Of a stretch of 64,000 nt of DNA, positions 37,501 to 50,191 are shown piece after piece; position 1 is the first letter of the stretch; each line of letters opens with the position of its first letter. Made by a program: the position numbers and the translations under genes. The stretch is from Hoplostethus atlanticus (taxonomy: Eukaryota; Chordata; Actinopteri; Trachichthyiformes; Trachichthyidae): positions 62,001 through 126,000 of the forward strand of contig JAXDDX010000281.1 of assembly GCA_034670405.1 (NCBI GenBank), written 5' to 3'. The notes beneath the pieces were generated by a model. It searched no databases. It had not been told where the DNA came from and saw only the letters and a list, made by a program, of their open reading frames with translations.

Positions 37501-39494
37501 TTTCCAGGCTCTCTGAGGGCTTGTGTGCATCTCAGGCCTTGGAAAAGACAACAGTCTATTCCAGTGTTTCTACTTCTGTCATCCAGCCCCCGTCCCAATC
37601 GCCACCGTTCACGTCCCCAGATAATATGCTTTCCACTGAGCCCAGCTTTACGAACTGCTGTGAGGATATTCTGGACTTCCAATGTCTCAATTTTGAGGGT
37701 TATTATCAACCACAGAACATACTTCCATCTTCTCCATCAGATCTCTGTTCATTGGAGCCTCCCACAGACCCCTTCAGCAGTCCGCTCTCTCACAGCCCCT
37801 CTGATACATGGAACACAGAAACACCATACCTCGGCCCTCCCAGTCCAGGGAACAACTTCAATAGTGAGGATCTGCAGTTTTTCCCAAGTCTCATTTCTTC
37901 CAAAAGTGACTCTCTTAATCTAGAATGTGAAGTGAAGGATACCTCCAAAGACAAAAACCCACACAACTTCAATTTTGCATCTCTAAGCAATGTCGAGGTG
38001 ACTGCTATGGATCGATTTTTGAGTAAAAATCCAGGAATGAGGCTGTCCAAAGAAGACCCCAAAATGCAGTCCATGCCTGTAGTAAGCAGGCCTCGGTCGT
38101 TTGGCGCAACCTCTTCTGCTGTCACATCTCAGTCTCTTATTATTCCAGCCCAACACTCCAGTCAAAGTATCAACGTCAAAGCTAGTACTAGCCAATCAAA
38201 GGCCCATTCTCACCTTAAAACCCAGGGTCCCTTCCATCGTATGAGCATTCCCAACAAATCTCAGTCCTTCCCCATTAGTCAGCCAAACACAGTCAGAGGA
38301 GTGCACCAGAGTTGCTCGACCAAGTCCGTCCATCCACCTCAAATGACTAACAAATTCCTCTCTCCTCAACTCTTCACTGTGAAAAATCCCAATCCAGCTG
38401 ACAATCCATTCAACTTCCAGGACAAAACCTCTACAGTTATCCATAGGGTTCTTAAGTTTCAAGGAGGGAAGCAGACTCCGAATTTGTGTAGTGCACCTTG
38501 TAAAAACAATATGGCTGCTGGCAGCCATACCGTCATGTCCAGAAATTCAGGTGTTAGTGCAAAAATGCATCAAAGTCAAAAACCTGTTACTAATGCAGGC
38601 TACCATAAAGGTAACATTTCAGTTCATGGATTTAATTGTGAAAAAGATGTAGGCCCTCTTAGTTCCTCCAACAACCCCACTAGGTTAGATTATCATAGCA
38701 ACAAAGGCAACTCTCTTTACTCCCAGTCTTTCAATAAAATTAAAATGTCATCTGACAAACCCCAGAGCATTGAAACCAATTTGACGCACAAAAACTTAAA
38801 TATGCTGCCAAGACCCTTCTTCTTTCCTAGTAAAGTGTGTGAGAGTTATGGGTCACCACAAGGCAAAAGTTTGAACCAGGATAAATCCACCCCATCAACC
38901 CCAGACAAACACCAGCCATGTTATGCTCAGCATGACCCTTTTGATTTTACTTTTGGCACATCTCTTTCTCCTATGTCTCAGCACAATAGCCCCAACGTGG
39001 CCCACACTACACCACCTGGAACACCGGCACCAGCAAACAAGAATCAGTGCTCATCCTCCTCAGCCTCTTTCCCTTATGGCTATCAAGGTCCTCCTTATGT
39101 ACTAAACTTCAGCGGAGATCATTCAGTGACCCTGGGTCTCAGGGACGGGGCTGAGGGTCTGACTTACCCGGGGTTAGGCCCAACAAACTATACCTACCAT
39201 TGTCTGATGGAGCCTTCGGGCACCCAAGGGAGGCTGGTCCTTGAGCCCTGTGGACCCCAGCTCTCAAACTCCTCTTTTTCCCTGGGGGGCTTTTCGGGGC
39301 TCAAAGGTCAGGATGAACATTGCAGGAAGGACACACAGCAACAGTGCCAGTCAGGTGACCACCACCCACCACCACCACACACACACTACGGACCTGTTAC
39401 ATCCTCCCACTCCATGGGTGCCACAAAACCCAAGAGAGTGAGGCTAGTGGTGACCGATGGCACAGTGGACTTAGATCTCCAGTACTCGGACTAA
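25508..39494 (+). CDS. kmt5c: histone H4K20 methyltransferase KMT5C/SUV420H2 type with giant C-terminal exon
   Basis: KMT5B/C enzymes di- and trimethylate histone H4 Lys20 in heterochromatin. Eight coding exons: 25508-25620, 26698-26863, 27145-27254, 27378-27541, 29694-29713 (20 nt), 29880-30016, 30174-30334 (or 30346) and 33955-39494; all phases fit, 6,411 nt, 2,136 aa. The ATG at 25508 follows an in-frame stop (25493). N-terminus [20 protein letters not shown] matches KMT5B/C. The SET region covers roughly residues 94-240: [20 protein letters not shown]-like [29 protein letters not shown] (N183-H184, C186, C190), GEEITCYYG (Y217, Y218) and post-[28 protein letters not shown] favours KMT5C over KMT5B. 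The 1,845-residue final exon is low complexity in parts, basic and Ser-rich, with an arginine-rich NLS ([13 protein letters not shown], near 872). It ends [17 protein letters not shown], the conserved KMT5B/C terminal motif, so the long frame is genuine. Confidence 0.93.
25621..26697 (+). other. kmt5c: kmt5c intron after first coding exon
   Basis: 1.08 kb, AT-rich, no recognised feature. Confidence 0.6.
27587..27757. mobile_element. short hAT-type MITE
   Basis: Near-palindromic 171-bp element. Ends are CAGCGGTGCCCAACCCAGTC and the complement ...GGACTGGGTTGGGCACCACTG. Flanks TTTTACAC (27579-27586) and CTTTACAC (27758-27765) match in 7 of 8 bases, the 8-bp target duplication of hAT elements; CAG-x-GGTG ends are also usual for that superfamily. 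No coding capacity. Confidence 0.8.
27844..28422. mobile_element. hAT-type non-autonomous element, 579 bp
   Basis: Ends TATGGCTGGGCGAT and (complement of right end) TAGGGCTGGGCGAT, followed by imperfect subterminal inversion (CACGATAATTC on both sides). Flanks CTTCATCT (27836-27843) and CTTCATGT (28423-28430) match in 7 of 8, an 8-bp duplication. No transposase remnant recognised. Confidence 0.7.
30347..33954 (+). other. kmt5c: kmt5c intron before the giant last exon
   Basis: 3.6 kb, AT-rich. A 24-bp unit is tandemly duplicated at 30700-30747 (CATATACTATCCCAAAAAGT...). A GC-richer segment at about 32100-32510 has long open frames on both strands but no recognised protein. Otherwise nothing seen. 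Confidence 0.55.
30700..30747. repeat. 24-bp tandem duplication
   Basis: CATATACTATCCCAAAAAGT plus GTTT occurs twice in a row with no difference visible; a partial third CATATACTATC precedes it. Confidence 0.8.
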
Positions 39495-41520
39495 TTTATA
39501 CCCACCTGAGTTCACTGGATCCTAGGCTACATATGTACATCGTTTGCTCAAGGGGGATCATTTCTGCCACAAAATGTTTTGTAAACATTGTGATTCACAG
39601 TTTACCGATTAGTGAAGCCTGCTGAGTGATTATTGGCATTTTCTGTGATGGACTGTTACACGAAGGAGGGTTTTATGATGGTGAAGTGGGCAAATCAACA
39701 TGTTTTAGCTATATTTTTAATGAAATATCCCACCATAATTTGCTGAGAGTACCAAATTGAAAATGCATCAAAAACAAAAAAAAGCATTAAAATGTTGGTG
39801 ACTAGGACTTTCAAGTATAAACATTGAAAGCCATCTTACTGTACTGTAACATAGCTGTATGATTATTTTTTTTTATACAATGTATGGCAGTAGACACAGG
39901 AGCACCACACATGGTTGCTGGTACTTGTATCGGTTGGTTTTAAAAAGGCAGCTTTGTGCCTCATTCTTTAATATGCTCTTGTGACTTTTTGCAGCACCTG
40001 TTGAAACAGTTTAATTTTCTTATTCACAGTAAGCTCTTTGTATGTAATTCTGTGTGTGCGTGCGTGTGTGTGCGTGCATGCGTTTGGCAGGCAGGTCTTG
40101 AGGGGTGAAGGTAAGATACCATGCGTTTGTTGTACCTGATTGTGTGACTGTCGCCATGCCAAAATGAATTAAGATCACAGTAATGCGTAAACGAAAGGCT
40201 TGTGCATTAACGGTGTACTGTAAAAAAAGAAAAAAAACGACTTCCAGACCTGAAAACAACTCCAGGACAACTCCAATAGGTGATGGCGTGTGTGACATGA
40301 AGTGCAGCTGCTCTCTTGAGCGAGGGAGCGAGCGAGGGAGTGAGGGAGAATACTGCAATCTGTTCTTGCCGGACAGTTTTTATTGTGAATCCAGCGATAG
40401 TACAATATGAGGTCCTTAGAATCCCTCCAAAGTTATCAGAAACTTTGGAATAGTGGAACATTGATAATTAGACCGCGTTACACTTAAAGTGACAATCTGT
40501 CATTGATTTGGTCTCATGTCAAAGATTTAAATGACTTACTGTACGAACAGTAAGATCTGTATTACCCATATGGTTGTCTGTTATTTTGTCGTCACCGATG
40601 GAGGTACACGGGGGTTCCCATGTTGTAATTGGAGTTATTTACTGTTCCGTCGCGGAGGATCTCGTGAGCATTCCACTCGTCATGATAGACGCTGCTCCAT
40701 TCAACAGTGTGTGAGTGTTCAGTGTGACAACACAGCCTTACATTGCTATCATGAAACTTGTACTGTCTTGATATGGAAAGGCCAATTATTTATTTTAATA
40801 TCCTCATTCTTGAAAAAAGGTGCTTTAATGTAATTTATATTTCACGTTGATTGTTCAAAAATCTTTGTTTTTTTTATTTAATGGGACACAATACTGAACT
40901 GAGTATTTAATTATAAATCCTTTCTCTTACCCAGTAAACATTTTTAGTTGTTACAGGTGATATTTTCTCAGCCTTTTTGAATTGGCAGTTAGTCTTTCTG
41001 AAAGTCTGCTGTAGAAATGTACAAATGTAGCCTATTATCATTAAAGACACCTAATTCTTTTTGTACTATCTCTCCTCGTCGTCCTGTTTATATCCTCGCC
41101 TCAGCTGGAGCTGAAATGTCCGGAGAAGGCCTGTACGTCGTCTCCAGCCAGTCTACCTTGCAATATCTACTGTCAATAAGTTTCCTTCCTTTCTTTAAAG
41201 CTTCCTAGTGATTTTCCTCCATTTTCCTCCATAATCCTCATTCAGTCTCCTCCCACTGGAGTGTGTTCATGTGCTTCAATTCAAAGTTCACCTCAACCTT
41301 TCACCCTCTTGGTTCAGTGCGTAATCTTGACCTCCTTCCTCTTTACCTGTACTTGCTTCCTCTCTACCTCACGCTTTTCTTCTCTGCAGTCCGACCACCG
41401 GTTTTGGGTTTTTCTCTGGGTCTTGGTCTCGGGTTTTTCCAGTTTTCTCAGAATGAGGACAGGACGAGACAGAGAAGGGATGGGTCTTTGAAGGTGTTGG
41501 AGTCAAAGGAATAAAATTGA
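39495..41520 (+). other. kmt5c: kmt5c 3' UTR
   Basis: AT-rich sequence after the TAA at 39492-39494. Candidate poly(A) signals: ATTAAA near 39786, ATTAAA near 41040 and AATAAA at 41510-41515. Which is used is unknown, so the length could be 0.3-2.0 kb. A (GT)n stretch lies near 40050-40075. Confidence 0.45.
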
Positions 41521-43455
41521 TTTACCTGAGATATAATTGTGATTGCTAATGGTATTGCAGCAAATAAAGAAAAAACCCTACCCCCTACTTCAGTTTTTTT
41601 TTTTTTACCCTGGCTTCACACAATGTTGCTTTGGTGCCGCCTACAAATTTTACAGTGGAATCAAATTTAACGAAGCATTCTCAAAAGCAGTTTTCCACTT
41701 TTTCAATTATTCATTGAGACGTCCCCTCGCCCACTCCTCGTCTTACTCCTGAGTACATCACAATTCCATTAAACCTCACCTACATATGTAGCCGCATGAC
41801 ACCCCCCCCCTCCCCTCCTCCCCCCCCCATGTTCATCATTCTTGTGATGATAATCCGTCATGGGACATGAGCGTTGTGTAGCAGCGAAATGGCCGACTGC
41901 GTTGCGGGTTGATGTTGGGAGTTTGTGTGAGACTGAGCGCGGTGGAACCGTTGGGCGGCGGGGGATCGGTCTCCCCCAGCAGTCAAGCAGAGAAAACACA
42001 AGCCATCTGTAACCCTGAGAAGCGAGCTCAGGCTAGGAGGAGAGAGAGGAACAACACCACACAAAAAAAAAAGAGCTGGGTTTAGAGAGCAGCCGAGAGA
42101 GGGATGGAGGCCAGCGGAGGGGAACAACCAGGGAGAGAGGAGAGAGAGAGAGAGAGAGAGCTTTTGAAAGATGCACTCACGTTGCACATTATTTCCCAGG
42201 TGACAGGTGGCTCCAAATGACTGGCCGCTGCTCGGGATGTCAATGCATTAGTGTAAATTATGGCCATGACAAAACCCTGCATGTCTGAGAGAGAAAGGGG
42301 GGGGGGGGGCTGAATAAATGTCAGCTCCACAAGCAAGGATATTGTATCATTATTATGGCTATCTTTCTTTATTAAGTCTGACTGCCCGGTCTTAAGGCAG
42401 CTCCCTCGTCTCCTTGCACGGGTTAGAATTTGCGCGCCGTTGTGACAAAGCGCAGCAATGCTTTTTTTTAAGATTACTGCAACTTGGTTTCTCTCATCCA
42501 ATTGATACTATTGGTTCAGCTTGAACCTGATCAGGAAAATCCTTTGCCCTAGACTCAGTGGAGACTGACCCGATCAATGTAAACTCAATTCACAGATGAG
42601 AATAGATCAAACGGCTTATATCTGGTAATACTTTTAATACTGTGTGAGAAAGTTACGTCTAGATGAGTCATTCTCCCGGCTGAAGAGGTGGACGCCCCCC
42701 AACCCCCACCCCCACTGGGCTTGATCTGATTCACATCACTTTCTATTCGTGCGGCTAATGGATGTTATTCCTGAGAAAAGGCATGATAAAGTCAGACACG
42801 GTGGTATTTCTGTAAGCATGTAAGAGGCTGAATTATTAATAGCACTTTCGTTGAGTTGAGATGTCAAAGACTTTTGGCAAGAGCGCGCGCGCCACACCGT
42901 GCATGCGCTGCCGCCGCGTTATTAGCTCAGTGTGAGGGACTCCCATCCCGTGCGGCGGAAGCCTCTTTAAGATTCTGAACCGGCGGTATTTCGTCACTAT
43001 TTGACGTTCAGTGTAGCACTCATCAAGATCGACAATACGGCGGGCAGCGCCGGGGCACGGGGACGATGCTGCTGGGATATCTATCCATGCAAGTGTCAAG
43101 CGAACCGGGCGCGGAGTTTATATGACTCACCATCAGCAAATAGAGGGATATGTGACTGCAGAAGCGCGTCTGTTTCTCTGTCATCGTGGCTATTTATACG
43201 GCCATGTTGACCCCCCCCCCCCGCTAATATGGGGAACTATTAAAGGGGTGTTAGCTTATCAAAGCCTCTGACAAGTTTGACATGCTTCACTCACCACTGA
43301 TTACCATAATGGAGTTGATTTCTACTTGCTATTCATTTTAGCGGAAGGCTCCCTCCCTCTCCACCCACAGCCCCCCCCCCCTGTATGGTAATAAGCATTG
43401 CAGCAGTGTCTTATCCTCTTATGCACATCCCTTTAATTCTTAATTCATATTTCAC

Positions 43456-43488
<33 letters not shown>

Positions 43489-43789
43489 TGGCTGTACTGC
43501 TGCAGATTAGGCTGCTCTGTATCTTTGATTCGGGAATCATCGTTGGATTATGTCAAGAATGCTTCAAAATGGGAAATTTCCCTCTTAATTGATGCGTTTG
43601 TTTTTGTTGTTGATATTGCGTGGTAATTATTTTGATGGGCTCTTTTTTGGGAGGGAGGGAGGGGGAGTGTATCTCTGCACTGTTGGGTGGATCCCACTGT
43701 GTGCTATGGTGCTTCTATGAGACGGGGGGGGGGGGGAGAGAAATACATTCCTTTCACAGCTAAGAGTCTAACTCCTCAAAACATCAAAG
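41521..43789. other. kmt5c / shank1 intergenic region
   Basis: No gene recognised. Short C-runs and G-runs, and CpG-containing patches around 42880-43100 (a GCGCGCGCGC tract near 42881 and GCCGCCGCG near 42910), suggest a regulatory zone upstream of shank1. (GT)n at about 43455-43480. Confidence 0.4.
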
Positions 43790-44419
43790 ACAGAGCGAGA
43801 GAGAGAGGGAGGGAGGGGTATGCCCTGTATCCGGGTGCTGATGGAGGAGAGAGAGAGAGAGAGAGGGAGAGAGAGAGACAGGAGGGGGAGGGGCAAGAGA
43901 GAGAGATATAGGGGGGGGGCGAGGACGAGAAACCAACCAACCAGCTGAACGAGAGAGAGAGAGAGGGAGAGAGAGGGAGAGAGATAGGGGCACTTTGAAC
44001 ATGCTTGAGGGGGGAGGGGGGGAGAACGAGAGCGAGCGAGGGACGGGGAGACTGTCAGGACCGAGCGAATAGAAGTGTTACTACAGACCTGCTGCTGCTG
44101 GGGAGACGGGCTGGGCATCGAGGATAATGCTTCGTCCCTCAGCGTTCAGCAGCGCGCCGGACGCCTTCTAATTTCTCGTGGCGGCGGCGGCGGTGGAGGG
44201 GGGGTCCTAATTGTTGCAGCGCTGATTTTCCTCCACCTACCTCTTCTTTTTTTTTTACCACAGTCTTCTTCATCATCTGCCTCCTCACTCCTCATTCTTC
44301 CGCAACTGGCAACCGCTGGGCTCCCCCCCCCCCCTCCTCCTCTCGTTCCCACTTCTGTCACTCTCTCCCCCTTTTCCAGAGGAGGGATATCTGTATTTCA
44401 GCAGGGATTGAAGAAGACA
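43790..44419 (+). promoter_or_regulatory. shank1: candidate shank1 promoter and non-coding first exon
   Basis: A purine-rich (GAGA)n tract (about 43793-44000) is followed by a GC-rich segment with GGCGGCGGCGG. A donor-like GACA|GTAAGA would end an exon at 44419. The shank1 start-codon exon has an acceptor at 59927 before its leader, so an upstream non-coding exon must exist; this location is inference only. Confidence 0.25.
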
Positions 44420-46884
44420 GTAAGAGTGTTTTCTTGCCTTTCTTCTTTTCTTTTCTTTATTTCTGCATCGGAGGAGAGATGCATGGTGGGGGAGGGGGGT
44501 GGTTGCAAGGCAAGGCAAAGCAGAGGAGAGTGGGGTTTGTGGACGGGTGGTGGTGGAGTCAAAAGGGAGAGTAAAGAGGGAGATTTGATGGGGTGTGTGT
44601 TGTGTTCAGTTGGGAAGAGGGTGGTGTACAGGCTGGTATGTTGGAGAAGGGGGTGGCGGGGTGTATGTTCAAGTTTACTGCATTGATGTGCAACGTGTTT
44701 TAATTCCTCAGTCACGTGGCCAGCTGTAAATCCAGTATGATGACTTTAGATGGAGATCCAGTTGCGTCTGGACCGAAAGGAAACAAAACGAGAGAGGCAG
44801 GGGAGGAGGGGGGGGGCTAAGAGAACGAGAGAGACTCTGCTGAGGGATGCATGAGAGAGGAGGGAGGCGAGCCGGGCAGCGTTTCGGCCGCGGATTACTC
44901 CTTGATGCCGGCAGTAATATACAGTACCCCAGCTTTTAGAGAGGGGCAGAAGAAGAGGAGGCAACGTAGGCGAACAAAAAAAGAGGAGTGGAGAGCAGTG
45001 GAGGGAGGGATATATCTAGATGAGAGAAAGGTGTAAAGATAGACGTATAGGTACAAAGTGTAAGAGGTGCTCCTTCATGGCCCAACTGATACGCCCCCTC
45101 CCACGTAGATCCGCATGCATGCCAAGGGTTGCTGCTGATCTGGTGCACAAAGCAGCTCGTGGGTCTGATCGCGTTCAAAGGCTAACCACTGCATGCAGTC
45201 ACCCAGTGAATCGCACCTCGGCTACCCTGACACATGGGTGAACACTGACGCAGGTGCACGTAACATAGGCCTACAAAACGGCACACGTGCGACCGTGCAC
45301 TCAGGTGTATTAGGCATGGCGCCATGGTGTGCTGTACTCTCACTTGAGTGGCTAGCTCTAACGAGAAGAGGGTCACCCTGCCGGCAGGTAACGTGTGTTT
45401 ACCTGCCACAGTGTCCTCCATGAGATCCACCGGAACACAGCCCGCTTTACTGGTCAAACAAGTACACACAAGCTACAGATGCGTCAACAGAATGAATAGA
45501 AAGTTAAACTGCGAATAACTTGACGTCGCGACTGTGATTTAACCAGGAGTTTTTGGGGCGACAACGCGCGCCGCCGGCACATCGCCCACGCGCGGTGTCA
45601 ATGTCGCTCACAGCCATTGCACATGCTATTCATGTTCTGTGTTTCACTCCAGGGAGATGGACGTAGAGGACGGCAGAGTGGACAATCAGCCCAAGACAGC
45701 TACAATTAACGTTAGCCGCCGCTGAAAACTTGGAATGAGGTTGAAACTCCTCAAGTCTCCTCCCCCCTGCCTTTTGCCAGCCGCTCCACAGTCAATGCAT
45801 TATTGAGGAGAATAGAGAAGCTCGTATATTGCCCTATAAATGTGAAGTGCTTCTTGTAAATGCCCAGTGGTTGCTCTGTACCTCCCCGATCTAAGAGACA
45901 CCTGACTCAGTCTGAGTGGTGCTCTAAGCTTGGTGTATCGCATTCTGATGTCAAGCAGTCGGCGTGCGTTAACTTGCCGCTACGTGCTCTCGCTGCATCG
46001 CTTTCAATGGCACTTCATTCACTCGCATACAAAAAGAAGTAAGTCTTCTTTTGCCGAATGAATCGAAATGGATTACGCAGGGTTCGATCAAAGCGGTTCA
46101 TTCGCTGTCAAACCAGCAAGAATTCACCGGCCTTTTTTTTTTTTTTTTTTTTTAAACGCTTGGGCCCTTTTGGGTGCGAGGTCAAGACAATTAGGACAGT
46201 GCAGCCCAACATGGTGTCCTGCTCCAAACGTTCAGTCGAGTTCAGACTGCATTAAAATCCCAAGAAGAGAATTTGGGCTCACCCGGTTCAGTAGGTCGAG
46301 TGTTGACGAACTGACACGTCGTTGCGTACGGTCGTCAAGGTCCAGTAAACACCCCCCCCCGAATTAACACGCAGCCGGCGTTGGCAGGGAAAATGGCATT
46401 CATTCTTCCTCAGGTGGAAAGTGTCGCACACTTTAATCCCGCCACAGACACGGAGGACGCCGCGAACGGTTGACATTTCCACCCGAGAAGATCCCTCTCT
46501 GGGGGATCGGGGGGGGGGGGGGGGGGACTGAAATCTCTTCTCGTCACACGTTAGTTTCAATAAGGCTCATCAAAAGGAGGATTTATCAATGCACTAGAGC
46601 GCACCTGCCTAGAAGGGGGAAGGGGGGGGGGGCGCAGGTTTTGAGGGAGATAAAAGGTTGATTAATTGGCATTAATTGGATTATTTTAAATGGCGCTCAT
46701 TCAGAAGTCCCTCCTCCGGGGTGGGAAGTGTGTGATGTGAATGATGTGCCTTTTGGACTGATTCTCCTCTGTTTACTGCACACCCTGCCATGTCAACGGC
46801 TGTATTATTTCCTGCCTCTCTCCTATATTTGTTCAAGTGCAGGGAGAGGAGCTTAACTTTTCTGTTCAATGTTTGCTACGCAGC

Positions 46885-46888
<4 letters not shown>

Positions 46889-46943
<55 letters not shown>
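46889..46943. repeat. (TG)n microsatellite
   Basis: About 27 units; a (CT)n tract follows at 47102-47151. Confidence 0.95.
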
Positions 46944-46944
<1 letters not shown>

Positions 46945-47098
46945 GAGGATGTAGTTCATAACTCCAGATTTAGCCAGCTCGTTTACTCTCTCTCGCTCCT
47001 TTCTGCCTCTCTCTTTCCTTCCCTCCTTTTCCTGCCGGCAGTAAACCACTGATCTGGGACAGACAGGCCTCCCCTGCGCTCTGTCCTACTTCAGCGTT

Positions 47099-47101
<3 letters not shown>

Positions 47102-47151
<50 letters not shown>
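47102..47151. repeat. (CT)n microsatellite
   Basis: About 25 CT units in the shank1 upstream region. Confidence 0.95.
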
Positions 47152-47155
<4 letters not shown>

Positions 47156-48545
47156 TCTCCTAATTCTTTCCCTCTGTCGTTTACCTCCATCCACCTCTGT
47201 TTTTAGTGACTCCGTCTCTATTAATCATCGCTGTGACTGTGTCTGTTTCATCACGCCGGAGTGATGGTTCTGTCTGGCGTTAATAGGCTGTCAGGGCGTT
47301 TGGGAGATGGGGCGCTGTCATCACCAGCGGTACATTTCTCTCTACCTGGCTCGGTGTGGAAAATTGATGCTCGTCTCACGAGAAGCCGCTATACTTTTAG
47401 TCAAGGATTAGCTCTCTAGCTCAGTGACCCAGGCATGTGGACTGAGCAGTGCTGTCCAGTACTGATATCGTTGCCCCCGCCCCCAATGAAATGGTTCGTT
47501 CTCCATCTGTTCATTTTTTTGTTTGTTCGCTCATTTGTTTGTTTGTCACACACAACATTACAATCGCTGCTCATGCTAACAACGCAGTTCTTCTTCTATT
47601 CATTCCCAACAAACGCATCACTTCCTGTGCACCAGAGGATTTTTTTTTTCCCAGGAAAGACCGACCCGACACCGGGTGTTTAAAACAACAAAATGGAAAA
47701 GCTTTCTTAAACCGGGCATGAGTTGAATCACTGTTGTGTTGTATCAGTCGGGCGAGACATGTATGTACACACAGGAGCCCTGGCAGAACAAGGATGTCGA
47801 ACTAGATTATGGAGGCTTGCTATGTCCTCTCCTCTGTTAAGTCCTGTCAGTCCTCCTCAACCTGTTACTCTGTTTTCATGTGCTTTTGCTCTGATCGTAT
47901 TCTGCAACATCTCAGTGATTTTCAGTTGACTTAGTTAGGCCTGCAAAAGTCACCTGAGGCATCCCTGTAAGGCCGCTGCAGCCTTCTGCTCCTGCCTTCT
48001 GTTGTCTACATTCTTCATCAACTGTGTGTCATAATCCGAGTGTCTGTCAGACTGACTTAGTTAGGAATTATTTTATTTGTGGTAACGGCACCACGCCGGA
48101 TCCACACTCTCAAATGGTGTGACAGTTATCATTTTCCCAGGGGGGGGGTTACCCCTTGCACTGCCCATCTCTTTCTCTGTCTCCCTCTCTCCGCCATCTC
48201 TCTTAGTACTACCTTCCTGACTCACTTTCCCATACCTCTTCTCCAGCCCCGCCCAGCCCACATCTGGCGCATTGCAAAAAACTCCATTCATGGCAATTGG
48301 AGGGCAGGGAGTCGGGGTGGGAGGGCATCGGCCAGATTCTCCCATGCACCGTGAATTCGCTCCCGGGTTTATTAGGGCTAATTGCGCCATGGAGAGGTGG
48401 AGGGGGAAAGAGTGGGATGCTGAGTTCTCCCAGCAGTCACCACTGCATCATCAAAGTAGGGGTCTATATTTAGCAGCAGCAGATGCATGGCGGCGGAGCA
48501 GCAGTGCAGGCCCAGGATGGTGATCAGAGCACAAGGCAAGGGGTG

Positions 48546-48592
<47 letters not shown>
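48546..48592. repeat. (TG)n microsatellite
   Basis: About 23 units, flanked by a CAG/CAGCAG-rich segment (48470-48630). Confidence 0.95.
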
Positions 48593-48593
<1 letters not shown>

Positions 48594-49637
48594 ATGATCG
48601 AAGTCAGCAGCATCAGCAGCAGCAGGAGCCCCCTGGCTCTCATGCTGCATTGAGGCCCTGTGAGAAAGATAGAGAGGGGTAGATATGAGTTTGCTACTTG
48701 AAAATACCGTTCAGCTCAACTTTCAGGTGGTAGATGCTGCTTGGAAATTCAGGGGGTTTGTAGATCGACCCTGTTTTCTCTGACATCACCAACAAGGAAA
48801 TACATGTAAACATGAACACAATGAATGATTTTCATCAAATAAGTCATTCTGTGATCAGAAATCTTCAATGCCATGGCAGGACGCCGCTACTTTTTTGTTT
48901 AGCTTAACATTTTAATGGTTGGTTTACTGTAAAACATCAACCCTAGTGTAACACTCACTCAAGCGCATGTGTGTTAAGTGTGAAAAAAGCTGTTCGGGAG
49001 CCAGCAAAGTCTACAGAAAACTTCAGTCATGGTGTTTTGAAGGCTTCAAATGGGTTTGAACATGTGAACACTCCCAAGTCGCATCGGCTGTCACGTCGTT
49101 ATTCCCGCATGACATAAATGCAGCAGCACAGCCTGATGGGATCGCCACCCAGTGTTCAAAGAGTATCTGGGCGAATCTGAGAAACCTACTTCTTTCTTCG
49201 GCTTACATCCTGTTAGGCAGGCTCAGACCAGTGAGTGTCTCACATTCAGTTTAATAGGTTTCTTTTCTTCTGTGAGAGGCGTCTTTGATTTAGCCAAACA
49301 ATGTGATGGTTAAAGTCTTAGTGAGCTACTGAAACCCAGATACGCCTTTGTTGAGCAGGTGCTGCTGTTTGCTGCATAGTAGTGTGGTAATGTCTAATAT
49401 CAGTAATGGGTATTCATAAGTTAGCTGCTTTATTCATTAGCGAGCTCCTCTGATAGCTAACTATTCATTGAGATTCTGATTTCAGAAAGTTGCACGCTGT
49501 TCCAGTTACTTAACGGTTTCCATAGACTGCAATAGGATGTCAGCCATCTTGTTAGTTTAGTCCAGTCGTCTTTGTCGTGTTTTTGAGACTGCTGTTGGTG
49601 TTGTTGTCACTGTGTGAGTGATTTTGTGCAAGCTTAA

Positions 49638-50191
49638 AGGACTACACTGACTTTTGGGGAGTTTGGCTCATTGGTCACATTAGCTAATATGTGACGAGAG
49701 GATTGTCACCGAAATCAGCGCATGCTAACATGTTAGCATACCGTATGTTTAGTAACTGTAGGAGAAATAATCCAAACTAAAAGAGACCTTTTAGTAATCC
49801 AAAATTGGTATTGTTTTTTATTCTATGGTCTGTAGATTAAAAACACTTGAAAACACAATGTCAGTCTTTATCATCAGGGGAGCCCGTTACGAACCAACAG
49901 TGCAAAAGCTGTTGGTTAGCTGTCTGGCTAACTTTGTTCACTTCCCAAGTTACACTCTTAACTCTCACAGGCCATTGAAAGTTTTTTTTTGTTGTTGTTG
50001 TCAAGTTTCATGTCTATTTTCATTAAATGATCCAACCAGTCGGCCTTAGAGCTGCAAGTTCTCATTATCTCACCTTTGGGATAATGCTACTTAGCTGTCT
50101 ACACAAAGACACAAAGATGATTTTGGTACCAATCCTCTTGTCACATGTTGGATCAACGGGCCAAACTCCCAAAAGCGAGTGATGTCACCCT
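49638..50191. mobile_element. TTAA-flanked non-autonomous DNA transposon (piggyBac/Kolobok-like target site)
   Basis: Imperfect terminal inverted repeats sharing CTTTTGGG and AGTTTGGC (left AGGACTACACTGACTTTTGG, right complement AGGGTGACATCACTCGCTTT) are flanked on both sides by TTAA (49634-49637 and 50192-50195). TTAA duplications are made by piggyBac and Kolobok elements. 554 bp, no recognisable coding remnant. Confidence 0.6.

Noticed and set aside
44075..44686. 203-codon + strand frame near the candidate shank1 first exon
   Set aside because: Low-complexity Gly/Leu/Ser and basic text from GC- and C-rich DNA; crosses a candidate donor; no recognisable domain.
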